From Haberlea rhodopensis (Eukaryota > Streptophyta > Magnoliopsida > Lamiales > Gesneriaceae), in assembly GCA_907163345.1 (NCBI GenBank), contig CAJQUN010000003.1, forward strand, positions 23,575,879 to 23,639,878: a stretch of 64,000 nt of DNA, read 5' to 3'. The notes beneath the pieces are model-generated. The model was not told the origin of the DNA. It saw only the letters and a program-made list of their open reading frames with translations, and did no database searches. Shown one piece after another: positions 12,477 to 24,794 of the stretch. Numbering within the stretch: position 1 is the stretch's first letter; each line of letters starts with the position of its first letter. Position numbers and translations under genes: made by a program.

Positions 12477-14160
12477 GGATTAAATAGATACAACTAAATA
12501 TTAGCCACAATCGTCCAAAACACAAGTCAAATGAAAACATCTGCAAATACAAACGCCTAGCACTAACACGGACTAATACACAGCTAGAAAGGGGCGAACA
12601 AAAAGGTGAGATGGTAACATGAAATAACGTAGCAACACAAGACATAGACCATAAGAGTGTAGAGACATCCTGAGTCAATCCAGGTCCCCTCAAATCATAT
12701 AGCACATGGTATGATCGAGTAAGGAAATGCCTTCTAACATATCTGAAGGTACAAATAAGGAAAGACGAGAATCATAAACTGATAAAAGATGAAAAAAATC
12801 GAGCAAGCTCTCATTTCCAAATCTCTCTCTGAAAATGAACAACCCAGAAACATCACTGGATGTTGCACGAAACTTAAATACTCAATAGGCTTAGCCAACT
12901 GATGCCTCAGCAGTTAAACATAACCAAATAACCACCAAAAAAAAAAAGGTGGCACGTAGGTAACCAACCACGATACAACTCCGAACAAAGCCATAATTAT
13001 CAGACAACACAGAGACTAATAATTATAGCGTAGAGAAGTAGATAATAGCACCAAAATCAAAAGGAGTGGACTCACACTACTAACCAGTCGCATCCAAAAT
13101 AATGATAGGATAGAGAAGTAGATAATAGAACCAAAATCAAAAGGTGGAACTCGCACGACTAACCAGTCGCACCCAAAATAATGACGATTATTACAATCCA
13201 GCCGTTTTGCTATTTACCTAAATTATTACGTTTGAAATGAAATGTTTTTTATATAAAAAAATTGAAGTCTATTCACTTGCAATATGTCTGTTTTATTACT
13301 ATACACATTTATAATAAAAGATATAATTATGCGGAAAAATAAATCACAATCACGCGATATTTATTCCAAGCTCAAATCGCTATAAATCAAACGGTGCGGT
13401 TGACGGGTTGACCAATAAGACTAAGAATCTTTCCACTAGCCATTGTCTTCATTTTATAGTCTTCACTATATAGTGGGTCATTTTTGTAGGAAGCTCAAAT
13501 AAAAATTATTAGAGAGATAAATAATAATATTTATTATTCATTAAAAATATGAAATATCCCAAATTTATTAAAGATACACAATAACATGATAGTGTTTTAA
13601 TAATAAACTGATTTTTTTTTTTTTTTGCAATTTGAAAAACTACCCACCTTAAACGTTATGCTTCGATCGTTCTCCAAGCAGATATAATTGTTGTAATCCA
13701 ACAATCAAACTCTCAATAATTGTATTCATTGCAACACTTGAGAATCCATAATATGATCTTCATTCTGATATCAATTGTATGATCAAATGTTATCCGTTTA
13801 ACCAAAAATTATTGCCGGTGGTAACAATTCACTCAAATATTTAAGTCATACAACATTTCAAATACCATGTTCCGATTGCTTTCCAACAATACACAATTAT
13901 TACACTCCAATATTTGCATTATTTTCTTATCAAAGATATATATTATGTATGAATGACGACTTGCATGCATTTTATAGTGGAAAATATCATTTAAAAACAC
14001 ATCTATTTGTTAAAAAATAGATTGATTAGTTATTGCTTGGAATTTAGGTTTTACCCCCTAACATTAACAAAAATTTGCGCCTCTAAATTAAAATAATGGG
14101 TCCGTTCCTGACTAAGATATTTGACTTATTTCTTGAAATACCCTATTTAAATATGAAGAT
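12477..14160. other. Intergenic region upstream of the protease gene
   Basis: No coding region is recognised. It contains a two-copy tandem duplication of about 80 bp (13031-13190; units share AGAGAAGTAGATAATAG and AACCAGTCGCA.CCAAAATAATGA). Two W-box-like motifs (TTGACGGGTTGACC, 13400-13413) run into a CCAAT box (13412-13416) about 820 bp upstream of the protease ATG. A T-rich tract lies at 13611-13626. The rest is AT-rich with no recognised repeat. Confidence 0.45.
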
Positions 14161-14170
14161 AGTTTGCTAA

Positions 14171-14177
14171 TATATAA
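14171..14177 (+). promoter_or_regulatory. Putative TATA box of the protease gene
   Basis: TATATAA lies 48 bp before the ATG at 14225, leaving room for a start site around 14200 and a short 5' UTR. Placement is by sequence and distance only. Confidence 0.5.
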
Positions 14178-14224
14178 GCCACAAAGCGTGCTGATACCAT
14201 TCATCAGTGCTAGTGCTAAGATAA

Positions 14225-17200
14225 ATGGCCACTCTCACTATGAAATTTTCTTCTCTTTTTCTCATTTTTCTTTCATGTTTTTCAACTCAAATCCATGCTT
14301 CTTCTTCACAAGGAACAAAACCTGCCACTGAAAGCCATTTTCGTACTATTCAATTAAGCTCTCTTTTACCAGCTTCTGTCTGCAGTGTTCCCTCTGCAAC
14401 CAAAGGTTATATCTGTATATGTTTTAATGTTAGTTTTAATTGTGTTACTGGTGTTTTTTTTTTAGTATTAGTGAAAGATTACTCTTGATGATCATATGAC
14501 ATATTCATCAACATATTCAAGATCATCGCCAATTTCATTAAAATTAATTATAAATTTAAGGGATAATTACATTTACACCCCTCGACTTTGACCTAATTAC
14601 AGAAGTCTCCCATCGACTTTGGAAAATTACAGAGATCTTTCCCCTAATGTAACGCCGTCAAAAACAATTAAGAGAACGTGACAACTGACGTTTTTGATCT
14701 CTTGTATATATAATACAAAATTATCAAAATATTACAGATACACCACTATACTATATGTAATATAAAATTATCAAAGCATTAAATATACACACTCTATAGT
14801 ATATTATACATTACAATCACCCCTATTGTGTCGTATTATTTTTATTTAATTCAAAAAGAATTAGTTATTAATTATTTTTAAACTATAAACTAGTTTTCAT
14901 ATTAATGATAATATTCTAAAACTAATTATATATAAAATTTCGTTCAAAATTAACTAATTGTAGTATCATATCTTTTTTTGTTAATTATGATGATAAAAAT
15001 ATCTTGTAATATCAAACACATCAGCATCGTTAACTTATTTAAAATAAGTTTATCCAAATATTTTAACATCTTATTCTTAAAATAAGACTTCACAACTTAT
15101 GAGCTGTTTAAAATAAGTTTAGCCAAATATATTTTAGACAGTAAATGTTTAGATGTTGAATTTAAATGATACGTTTTAGGCCATGATCTTTAATGACAAT
15201 CGATGTTATATCGATTCGGTTTGTTCGATTTAATGTAAAAATCAGTCAGTTAGGTTGGCTGAAAAACAAATTCGATCGGTTCATTTTTTTTTCAAATTCG
15301 ATTCGATTTTGACCGAATGCTCACACCTAGATGAATTCGTATTTGGGTAGTTTGTTTTCAAAGTTTAGATTTTTATCTCATTTCTCAAATTATTAATCAT
15401 ATATTATTTACATTTTAAACAATTTATTGAAAGTACGATGATTATATATTATCTAATTTTTACGGTATTTTTTGGCACCAATATTTGTTGACGTCAATTC
15501 CGAAAATAACAATCGAACATATTATTTTTTAATTTGACTTTCAATTCGATTTAATTCAAAATATTACAAACTATCGTTATTTCTAGCAAAAATATTTTAA
15601 AGGATGTATATATATATATATATATATTTTGATTTTTTTTGTATGTCTTGATATTTTACAAGATTGAATAAAAATGATAAAAAATTAAAATTATTAGTAA
15701 AATAAAAAAAGGTTTGAGTGAGTACTAATTATATTTGAAATAAACAATTCGAAATATAAAATAATGGTTTCATTACGATCACACCCCATAAAAATATCAT
15801 AATTACAAAGACACTCACGCTAAAAATTTAGGTCAAAATAGAGGTAAAAGTTGACCAGAGCCATTTGGGGTTTTTATTAAAATTAGGGGAGTTTTTTTTT
15901 TGTAACGGCCGCCTATTTCGCTAAAGGCATGACTTGTTTGTAATTTTTAACTTAACTTGACGTTAGATTTCTGTAATTTTTCAAACCATAGGTATAATTA
16001 TCCCTAAATTTAATCCCTCATGCCTTTGGTCATGGTTTTTCGTAAGGTCATTTTCACCAATGAAAATTGGAAACCAAACCTTTTGTGTGGTTCATTTATT
16101 AAACAATAATGCATTTGATGTTTTTATTTCTTCTTTCTCACACTGACGATTTCAATATTGGTTTTGTTGTAAATATTAAGGTTTAATGAATTAAATTAAG
16201 CAAGATAGAGATTACACGAGAAAATCTCTAAAACATGGAGAAGACAAAAACAAATTTTGGGACAGTAGGGGCAGCGGCGCCTGTTGTGCCTGGGATGAGT
16301 CCCAAGAAGTAGGGGCAGCGTTGAGGCGCCAGGAAAGTGGTGTCCCAACACTGTGAATAGGGGTGTAAACGAATCGAACATGTTCACAAACTTTTCGAAC
16401 AGGCTTGATAAATATTTGATTCGAATTCGAGCCGAACTCGAACATGTTCGAACTTTTTCTCGAGCCGAACTCGAGCCCAAATTACTTTGTTCGATAGTTC
16501 GCGAGCCGCTCAAGAACTTTAATATTTTATTAATATATTATAATTATATATTAAATAAATATATTTCGAACCTTTAGGATATTTATTTTCGAGCAATAAT
16601 TCGGATAGTTCGCGAACATGTTCGAACCTTTTCGAGCCGAACTCGAACTCGAACTCGAACTCTGATTCGAGCCGAACTCGAGCCAATTTTTTGAAACTAT
16701 TCGAACTTCGAATCGAACTCGAGCTCGAATATAACTATTTCGAGCCGAATTCAAACCTTAAATTTTTCTGCATATTCGGCTCGATTCGGTTCGTTTACAC
16801 CCCTAACTGTGAAGGACCAAAAACATCTTTCATATATTGGTGCATGTTTTCATGAAGAAAATTATTGATAAGGTATTCATTGGTCGTGTCTCCAGCATTG
16901 GGGCAAAAATACACGTATAACGTATTGTTTGCACTTTTGTGAAGCGGGAAAATACGGTAAGCTAGCTGCTAAACAAAAGGCTCGTTAGTAAGATGTCTTG
17001 TTTTATTAAAATATTGACTGGGAATCTAAGCAGTAATTGAACAATATTTGTTGTGTTTATCTAGTTTTCATGTCTATATCACATAACATGAAACAGGCCA
17101 CAACAAGAGGGAATCAACAATGAAAGTTTTTCACCGGCACGGTCCATGTTTTCGACAAGGTCAAGACAAGAAGACCGCCACCGCTATGCCAACACTAAGT

Positions 17201-18367
17201 GAAGTCTTTTCCCATGATCAATCCAGGGTAGATACGATCCATGCTCGACTCGCTCCAAGCTCGAAAACGAACAAAATCAACGAAAACAAAGTCAAACTCC
17301 CAGCGGAATCTGGGCTAACCCTCGGCTCTGGGAACTACTTAGTGAGAATTGGTCTTGGGACCCCGGCAAGGACTCTGTCTCTCGCCTTTGACACCGGTAG
17401 CGACCTGACATGGACTCAATGCCAACCCTGCATTCGGTCTTGCTACAAACAGCAAGATCCTATATTCGACCCTTCTAGATCAAGCTCATACTCGAATATA
17501 TCATGCAATTCGGTTCAATGCTCTCAACTCTCCTCAGCCACAGGAAATGCCCCTGGATGCCTTTCGGACTCGACGTGTCTGTACTTAATACTATATCTTG
17601 ATAAGTCCTTCTCATTAGGGTACTTTAGCAAAGATGATCTGACCATATCATCAAATGAGGTGATACCGAATTTCCTGTTTGGCTGCGGCCAAGACAACCA
17701 AGGAATATATGGCAGCACTTCAGGAATAATAGGCTTAGGAAGAAACCCTTTATCACTAGTCTCCCAAACAGAACAAAAGTACGGCAAATACTTCTCTTAT
17801 TGCCTTCCATCACGTTCAAGTTCAACAGGATACTTGTCACTAGGGAAAAGTGGGGCCTCAAGGAACGTAAATTTCACCCCGTTGGTTACCTCACAGGGCA
17901 CATCACTCTACTTCATCGACATAATCGCTATAACTGTCGGGGGTCGCCAGCTACCTATCAGCCAATCGGTTTTCAAGACTGCCGGAACCATTATAGACTC
18001 CGGCGCTGTCATAACACGACTCCCACCCGAAGCGTACAGCGTGATGAGCTCCGTTTTCAAGCAGCTAATGGCAAAGTACCCGAGTGCACCAGCCATTTCA
18101 ATATTCGACACTTGCTTTAATCTGAGCAATTTCACAACTGTGAATATTCCGACTGTAGCTTTCACCTTTGGTGGCAATGTGAAGGTTGATTTGGCTCCCT
18201 CTGGCATACTTATCGCCTCGGGCGCGTCTAGGGTGTGTCTTGCTTTCGCGGCAAATAAAGCAGCCACTGATGTTGCGATATTTGGAAACACTCAGCAAAC
18301 GACACTGGAAGTGGTGTATGATGTTGCTGGAGGGAACTTGGGATTTGGGCCTGGTGGATGCAGCTAA
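14225..18367 (+). CDS. Aspartic protease, nepenthesin type (A1B), 483 aa
   Basis: Two exons: 14225-14405 and 17097-18367. The GT donor is at 14406 and the AG ends at 17096; the intron splits codon 61. A hydrophobic signal peptide (about residues 7-25, ending IHA) suggests entry to the secretory pathway. A prodomain (HFRTIQLSSLLP..., HRHGPC) is followed by the catalytic domain. The first active site is DTGSD at about D159. The second is DSGA at about D361 (codon 17996), where the family usually has DSGT. The flap Tyr (about 227) sits in LYLDKSFS instead of the usual QYGDGSFS. Cysteine-rich segments typical of nepenthesin-like proteases are present, as is the C-terminal FGN.QQ.TLEVVYDVAGG motif. 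Length is normal for the family (about 450-500). It probably hydrolyses peptide bonds in the apoplast or vacuole; the substrate is unknown. Confidence 0.92.
14559..16005. mobile_element. TIR element (MITE/Mutator-like) in the protease intron
   Basis: Terminal inverted repeats of AGGGATAATTAC... at the left, with the matching complement at 15992-16005. They are flanked by a 7-bp direct repeat AAATTTA (14552-14558 and 16006-16012). The inner parts of both ends match loosely for about 90 bp (ATTACAGA.ATCT type text). No transposase frame is seen, so it is non-autonomous. The superfamily is uncertain: the apparent 7-bp duplication is shorter than the usual 8-11 bp of Mutator-like elements. Confidence 0.65.
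16186..16357. other. GC-richer unexplained segment in the protease intron
   Basis: Inside an otherwise AT-rich intron, this piece repeats TAGGGGCAGCG twice (about 16267 and 16310) and carries GGCGCC twice. It is probably a transposon remnant interrupted by the hAT MITE at 16358; text after the MITE (16814 onward) may belong to the same insertion. Not identified. Confidence 0.35.
16358..16805. mobile_element. hAT-type MITE (448 bp)
   Basis: Ends TAGGGGTGTAAACGA and, inverted, TCGTTTACACCCCTA. The TSD is a perfect 8 bp, ACTGTGAA (16350-16357 and 16806-16813), the length made by hAT transposases. The interior is rich in CGAACTCGAGCCGAAC repeats. No coding capacity. Confidence 0.9.
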
Positions 18368-18869
18368 GTAGAAATCATGGAAATTTAGTATAAGAACAGG
18401 AAGTTTTATGTAAGACATATATGTGAGCTACGTGGCATATATTATAAGTTTAAATAAATAAATGACTACTGATATTAGTTGGATAAGAATTTGAAAAGCA
18501 TTTTCGATATTCAAGGCACATTGATGGGAATCTTGTAGATAAAAACTTCTGTTAAAAGAAAGGGTTAAGGAGAGAAATCAGTATTCTTATCTAAAGGATT
18601 CATCATCTATCCCTATGGCACAAGATCATGCAGTTTATATAATTAAAGAATATAATGGTAATTCATGATTATAAGATATAAAAATCGAACCAAAGGTTGA
18701 TTTGTTGTTTTTTTATAGAACATAATTGTGTGCATATACAGTTGCCAAATAAATGGAAATTCTATTAGCATCATTATATGATTGGTATGTCGTTGTATCA
18801 CCCAATGGAGAACATCGACATACATTTTTGTGTTTAAATCAAAGCATTGATGTATGAACATTATTTTAA
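18368..18869. other. 3' flank of the protease gene
   Basis: Likely 3' UTR directly after the stop (AATAAATAAATGA near 18450 could serve for polyadenylation), then AT-rich spacer. Nothing else recognised. Confidence 0.4.
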
Positions 18870-21800
18870 ATTTGCAGTGCATGTTCCGGTTTCTCTACAT
18901 TCGCATGCTTCGTCTGTCACAATATTCAATGGGCTTAATTTCTCTGAATGGTGTGAGCAAATCTTGATTTGTCCTCCTAAGTATGGTCCATTTCAAATGA
19001 ATTGTAATACCATGAAAGACAAATGGAATGTGAGTGAACTTCACAGTATGCTACTCCAGGAGGAAACGAGACTTTAAGAATCAATGAACTCATTCTGTTC
19101 ATCTCGTTAATATCAAGGAGCTGGAAAGAAAGCTGGAAGAAAACATGGAAAGGGTAAGAATGAACCCACTAAGATGAATGGGTCATCTTTCCATGTCCAT
19201 AAAAAGGAACGTAAATATGACAAGTGTCACTTCTGCTGGAAACCGGGACACTTTCAGAAAGATTACCCGAAGCGTAAAGCATGGTTCGAAAAGAAGGGTA
19301 AGCCTAGTGCTTTCGTACGTTTTGAATCGAATTTAAGTGAAGCTCCTTATAATACTTGGTGGATTGATTCTGGCTGTACCACTCATGTTTCTAATACAAT
19401 GCAGGGATTCCTTATGACCCAAATCATAAAACCAAATGAAAGATTTGTTTTCATGGGGAATCGAGTCAAAGCTCCAGTTGAAGCCATTGGGACTTGTCGT
19501 TTAGTTTAGATGCTGGATACCATTTGGAACTAAATGTGGTTTAGTAAATGAACGTTCAGCTCACTTGTGGCATAAACGTCTGGTCATATTTCCAAAGAAA
19601 GATTGGAAAGATTGGTAAAGAATGAAATCCTTCCATACTTGGATTTTACAAATATTGGTATTTGTGTGGATTGTATTAAAGGAAAACAAACAAAACACAC
19701 AAAGAAATGAGCCACAAGGAGCTCACATCTTCTTGAAATAATTCATACCGATATATGTGGAACTTTTCACGTTCCATCATTTGGCGAAGAAAATTATTTT
19801 ATCATCTTTATTGATTACTTTTCACGTTATGGTTATGTCTATTTTTTGTATGAAAATCTCAATCCATCGATGTCTTAGAGGTATTTATTAATGAGGTTGA
19901 AAGGCAATTAGACAAAAAGGTTAAAGTTATTACATTACGGAAGATATGTTGAAACATGGCAATGCCGAGGTCCATTTGCTGAATTTCTAGAAAAGTGTGG
20001 CATATGCACGCAATACACCATGTTGGGTACACCACAACAAAACGGTGTAGCAGAAACGCATAATCACACCTTAATGGATACGATTAGGAGTGTGATGAGT
20101 GATTTGTCGTTACCCATATCATTGTGGATGTATGAACTGCCATGTATTTGTTAAACAGGGTTCCTAATAAGGCAGTTCCTAAGACTCCTTTTGAACTACG
20201 GACTGTTACGAAACCCAGTTTAAGGTACCTACAAGTTTGAGGACGCCAGGCAGAAGTAAAGATATATAACGCACGAGAAAAGAAATTGGATGCAAGAACA
20301 ACAAATGGTTTCTTCATTGGTTATCCATAAAAATTAAAGGTTTTAGATTTTACTGTCATAGTCATAGTACAAGAATTGTTGGAAATTCAAGAAGTAAGAG
20401 TGCAAGTTCCTTTGGCCCCAACTTCTTCTCAAGTTGTTATTCCTCGTATTGTTGAACAACTAAACGATAGGCAAGAACAACAAATAAATGATATGATCAA
20501 CCCACAATAATGATAATCTTGATGAACCTACAGTAGATGAACCACGAGAAATAGCTTTAAGGAGGTCTCAAAGAAATATTAAAAAAAGAAGAAGAAGAAT
20601 AAACCCTGCTATTTCTAATGACTATGCGGTATATCAACAAGGGTCGGAATTTGACTTAGGAATTGATGAAGATCCGGTCTCATTTTCACAAGCCATTGAA
20701 AATGGTAATTCTACTAAATGGGTAGATGTCATGAATGATGAGTTGAAATCTATGGAGCATAATGAAGTTTGGGGTCTTGTTGAATTGCCTAAAAAATGTA
20801 AAAAAAATCGGGTGTAAATGGGCCTTTAAGACCAAGCACGACTCAAATGGCAATATCGAAAGACACAAGGCCAGACTTGTTGCCAAAGGTTTTACTTAGA
20901 AATATGGTATTGACTACAATGAAACATTTTCACCGGTTTCTAAGAAAGACTCTTTTAGAATTATTATGACTTTGGTAGCTCATTATGACTTAGAGTTTCA
21001 ACAAATGGATGTGAAAATTGCCTTTCTGAATGGAGATTTAGAAGAAGATGTTTATATGGATCAACCAAAAGGTTTTCACATTAAAGGAAAAGAACACATG
21101 GTGTTTAAGCTTAAGAAATCGATATATGGACTCAAGCAAGCTTCCTGTCAATGGCATCTTAAGTTTAATAATACCGTTACATCATTTGGATTCAAGGAAA
21201 AAAATGTTAATCGGTGTATATATCTAAAGATTAGTGGGAGCAAGTTAATTTTCATGATTCTATATGTTGATAACATTTTGCTAGCTATTAATGATCTTGG
21301 GTTATTATATGAAACCAAGAAATATATCTCTAAGAACTTTGAAATGAAAGCTATGGGAGATGCAATATGCGATTGGGATAGAAATATTCCGAGATAGATC
21401 AAAAGGATTCTCAGAAAGCATATATTAATAAAGGTCTTCAGATATTCAGAATGGAAAATTGCTCATCAATTGTTGTTCCAATTTAGAAGGGAGATAAATT
21501 CACCCTTATGCAACGTCCAAAGAATGAATTGGAACACAAATAAATGGAATGTATTCCTTATGCATCAATCGCTGGGAGTTTGATGTATGCACAGACTTGT
21601 ACTAGGCTTGATATCAGCTTTGTTGTTAGAATGCTTGGACGATATCAAAGCAATCCTGGATTGGACCACCGGAAGGTTGCAAAGAAAGTTTTGAGATATT
21701 TGCAAGGAACAAAAGATCACATGAGCTCACTTTTAAGAAATTTGATAATCTAGATGTGATTGGACATTCAGATTCAGGCTTTGCTGGATGTGTTGACTAA

Positions 21801-22080
21801 AAAAATCCACACTTGGCTATTTGTTCTTTTTAGCTGGAGGAGCAATATCATGAAAGACTGCGAAGCAGTCTGTCATTGCTGCATCCACTATGGAAGCTGA
21901 GTTTGTAGCATGCTTTGAAGCTACAATTCAATGGAATTGGTTGTTGAACTTTATTTCGGGACTTGGAATCATCGACAACATTGCCAAGACGTTGAAAATT
22001 TATTATGATAATTCCGCAACAGTTTTCTTTTCAAAAAATGACAAGTTCGGAACAAAAGTTGTCAATAGAGCACATTAGCA
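18870..22080 (+). pseudogene. Decayed Ty1/copia retrotransposon
   Basis: Pieces of a copia polyprotein in order on the + strand, but without LTRs that I can recognise. Gag: FNGLNFSEWCEQI (18930). CCHC knuckle: CHFCWKPGHFQKD (19229). Protease: WWIDSGCTTHVSN (about 19360). Integrase: HTDICGTFHVPS and FIDYFSRYGY (19740-19830), then TPQQNGVAE (20032). Reverse transcriptase: QQMDVKIAFLNGDLEEDVY (21000) and ILYVDNILLA (21260). RNase H: MEAEFVACFEA (21890). Frames shift often and stops are frequent, so this is an old inactive copy. The RT active-site text reads YVDN rather than the usual YVDD. Confidence 0.85.
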
Positions 22081-22530
22081 CTAATCTTAGATTATGTCTT
22101 TATGAGTTTATTATGTTTACATAGTTGACACTTGGAGCACATTTACGTTTTGTTTATGATATTTATGAATATCATGTTTATCATATTATTGGTATATACA
22201 TGAATAGTTATAGTAAATAACAGGATTTAGTCTCTAATAGATGTGGAAGAAAGGACATGCCACTCATGACCTTCGACCATTATGAGCACCATGGTAAGTG
22301 ATCCATTTATCTAAGTGCGATTTTTCAAAATTTGAGAGTGTAATTTATATTATAGTACATATTTCTTTTTGTTTTTTTTTTAAAAATTTTTAAACGTCAT
22401 ATAACTTCGGAAAAGATAGTAAATAAGTGGCGATAGGCTAAAAACTGGAGTTTTAGCTTCTGAATTTATATTTTAAATGTAATTCTTTTAATATTTGAAT
22501 TTATAAACTAAAAAATCACATAATCACAAT

Positions 22531-22606
22531 ATTTGTTTTCAAGACTTCCTGAACAATTGTAGACACGAGGATAGCTATAACACGTCTCCCACCAGAAGCT
22601 CACAAC
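22531..22606 (+). pseudogene. Relic of a second aspartic protease gene
   Basis: About 75 bp align with 17971-18035 of the intact protease gene: TGTTTTCAAGACTTCC, then text reading TIVDTR.AITRLPPEAHN against TIIDSGAVITRLPPEAYS. It covers the second active-site region. Nothing recognisable continues on either side. It probably derives from a tandem paralogue or segmental duplication destroyed by insertions. Confidence 0.7.
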
Positions 22607-22934
22607 TATGGTTTGTCGGCACGGTAGCATCTAATGTTTGTCGGCACGGTCGCGGATGCTGCAATTCCAATTTCATTGATGTTTCATGGAACATCGCGGT
22701 TATTATCCCGGATTATTTTTAAATTAAAATTTAAAATATTTAGATAATTTGGACAAATTGTCAACAACAACTGAGCTTTCTATCGGTCAGAATATCCACT
22801 GTCTGAACTCCAGGTCTTTGTATATGACTTTGAGACATGTCTTCTTCGGTCATCCTTTTGCTATCATGAAATGGCTGAAATCCATGAACTCCACTCGACG
22901 AACATGTGCATTGCTGAGCGTACGTCATACGTGA

Positions 22935-23899
22935 ACAAACCAACGTAAGCGACTTTCTTGGATCTTCTCTTGTATACAAGCTACATCTACCTTAGCTGGA
23001 ATATCTTCTTTCCTTATTTTATCTCTTCTAGTCTTATTGCACATCCAACGAAGCATACACATATCTGTTACACTCATCTTTTGGAAGTAATTCCTCTTGA
23101 GTGCCCAACATTCTGCCATATACAACATTGCAGGTCTATTTGTGGTTCTATAAAACTTTACATTCAATTTCAGCGGGATATTACGATCGCATAGACCTCC
23201 GACAACGTTTCTCCATTTCAACCAGCACGCCTGAATCCTGTGGTTAATGCCAATGTCAATCTATCTATCCTTTTAGATAATAGAACATAGGTATCAAAAC
23301 TTGCTGCCCATTGATACCCCTTGACCAGCGAGTGCTACAACACTAGAATCTCGAAAGGTACGACCACTAGATCTCAACTGCATATATTCTGTTTAGACCT
23401 ACTTAATCTAAAACCTTTGGAATCCAAGGCTTACCCATGTAATTGCCTCGTCGATTAACACAACATCATCAGTGAAAAGCATGGTACAATGTAATTCAGC
23501 ATGTATGTCTTTTGTTATCTCATACATCACTTAGGCAAACAGGAAAGGACTCAACACAGACCCTTGGTGCAATCCAATAGTGATCGAGAACTCACTTGTC
23601 ACCCCACTGCACGTTCGCATATTGGATGATACTTTGTCGTAGATGTCTTTGATTATATTGGCATATTTGATGGAAACTTTTTTATTCATCAAAGACCACC
23701 ATAATATCTCCCTTGAGACTTTATCGTATGCCTTCTCCAAGGATATAAAGACCATATACAGATCTTTATTCCTCTCACGATAGCGCTTGACAAGTTGACG
23801 AAGTAAATTGATAGATTCCGTAGTTGATCGTCCAGGCACAAAACCCGAATTGGTTCTCCGAGATCTTAATATCCCTCCTTAATCGAAATTCAATTATCA
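22935..23899 (-). pseudogene. LINE reverse transcriptase fragment, 3' part
   Basis: Minus-strand text encodes non-LTR reverse transcriptase motifs: PGRSTTESINLLRQLV, VFISLEKAYDKVSREILWW and LHQGSVLSPFLFA (23839 down to 23531). Then comes the C-terminal region MLYMAECWALKR and CMLRWMCNKTRRDKIR (23130 down to 22990). These are typical of plant LINE-type elements. The frame is broken. The missing upstream part of the same RT lies at 36833-37145, beyond a 12.9-kb insertion. Confidence 0.85.
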
Positions 23900-24794
23900 T
23901 GTAAGGCCCCAATATTTGATTAATGTTAATTAATTTATGAATTAATTAATAATTAAGTAGAAGTTAATTAATTATATGTGAAATTGACAATATGAATATC
24001 AATTGATAGTTAAATCAGAACATGATATTTTTGAAATAGTCGAATAAACTCCGATAACATATTAAAAATAATTTTTTCAATATTAAATTGAAGAATAAAA
24101 ATTTTATGATATAATTTTTGGGTTGTATACTTAATATAGTGCACCGGTGACACTTCGATGTACAAAACTGGTTGGGAATATTAACGTGTGTAACACACGT
24201 TTACACACACAACACACTTCTTCACCTACTAAAAACTATCGACTTTGTTTTCTCTCCCAAATCGCACACCAACCGTCAAGCCCGACCCACCACCACCTTC
24301 CCCTCTCTCTGACGCACGTTTCCAAACCAAGAATTTGAGGTTTGCGTTGCTGATTTCATCAGATTTCGCTAAGATGCGAAGAAGTTTGAATGTTAGGGTT
24401 CATCCAATTTTGGTGTGATTTCTTCTAGGTTTGTTTAGGTAATCCTTTCTTGTTCCATAATCATTATTTCCCTGCAATTTTGTGTAGTTTAGTTAAAATT
24501 TATCGATGCATGTTGGGTTGGCCGGTCGATTTTTCTTGCATGTGATGGTGAAGGTTTTTAAATCATGTTCTTGGCCTCTTGTCTATATTTGATGCTACTT
24601 TTGTTGGGTTTTGGAGCATCCTTCTTGTTCCAAATCTTGCTACATTTGCTTCAAAATTTCTGTTGTTTTGGGTTAGACTTGTTGCTGAATTTTGCTTGTT
24701 CTGCTGTTGTTCAATTGTGTCCAATAAATTTTGAACTATCAGACTTGTTCCTCCCTATTCCTGTAGAAATTTTACCATTATTGTATATTTGGGT

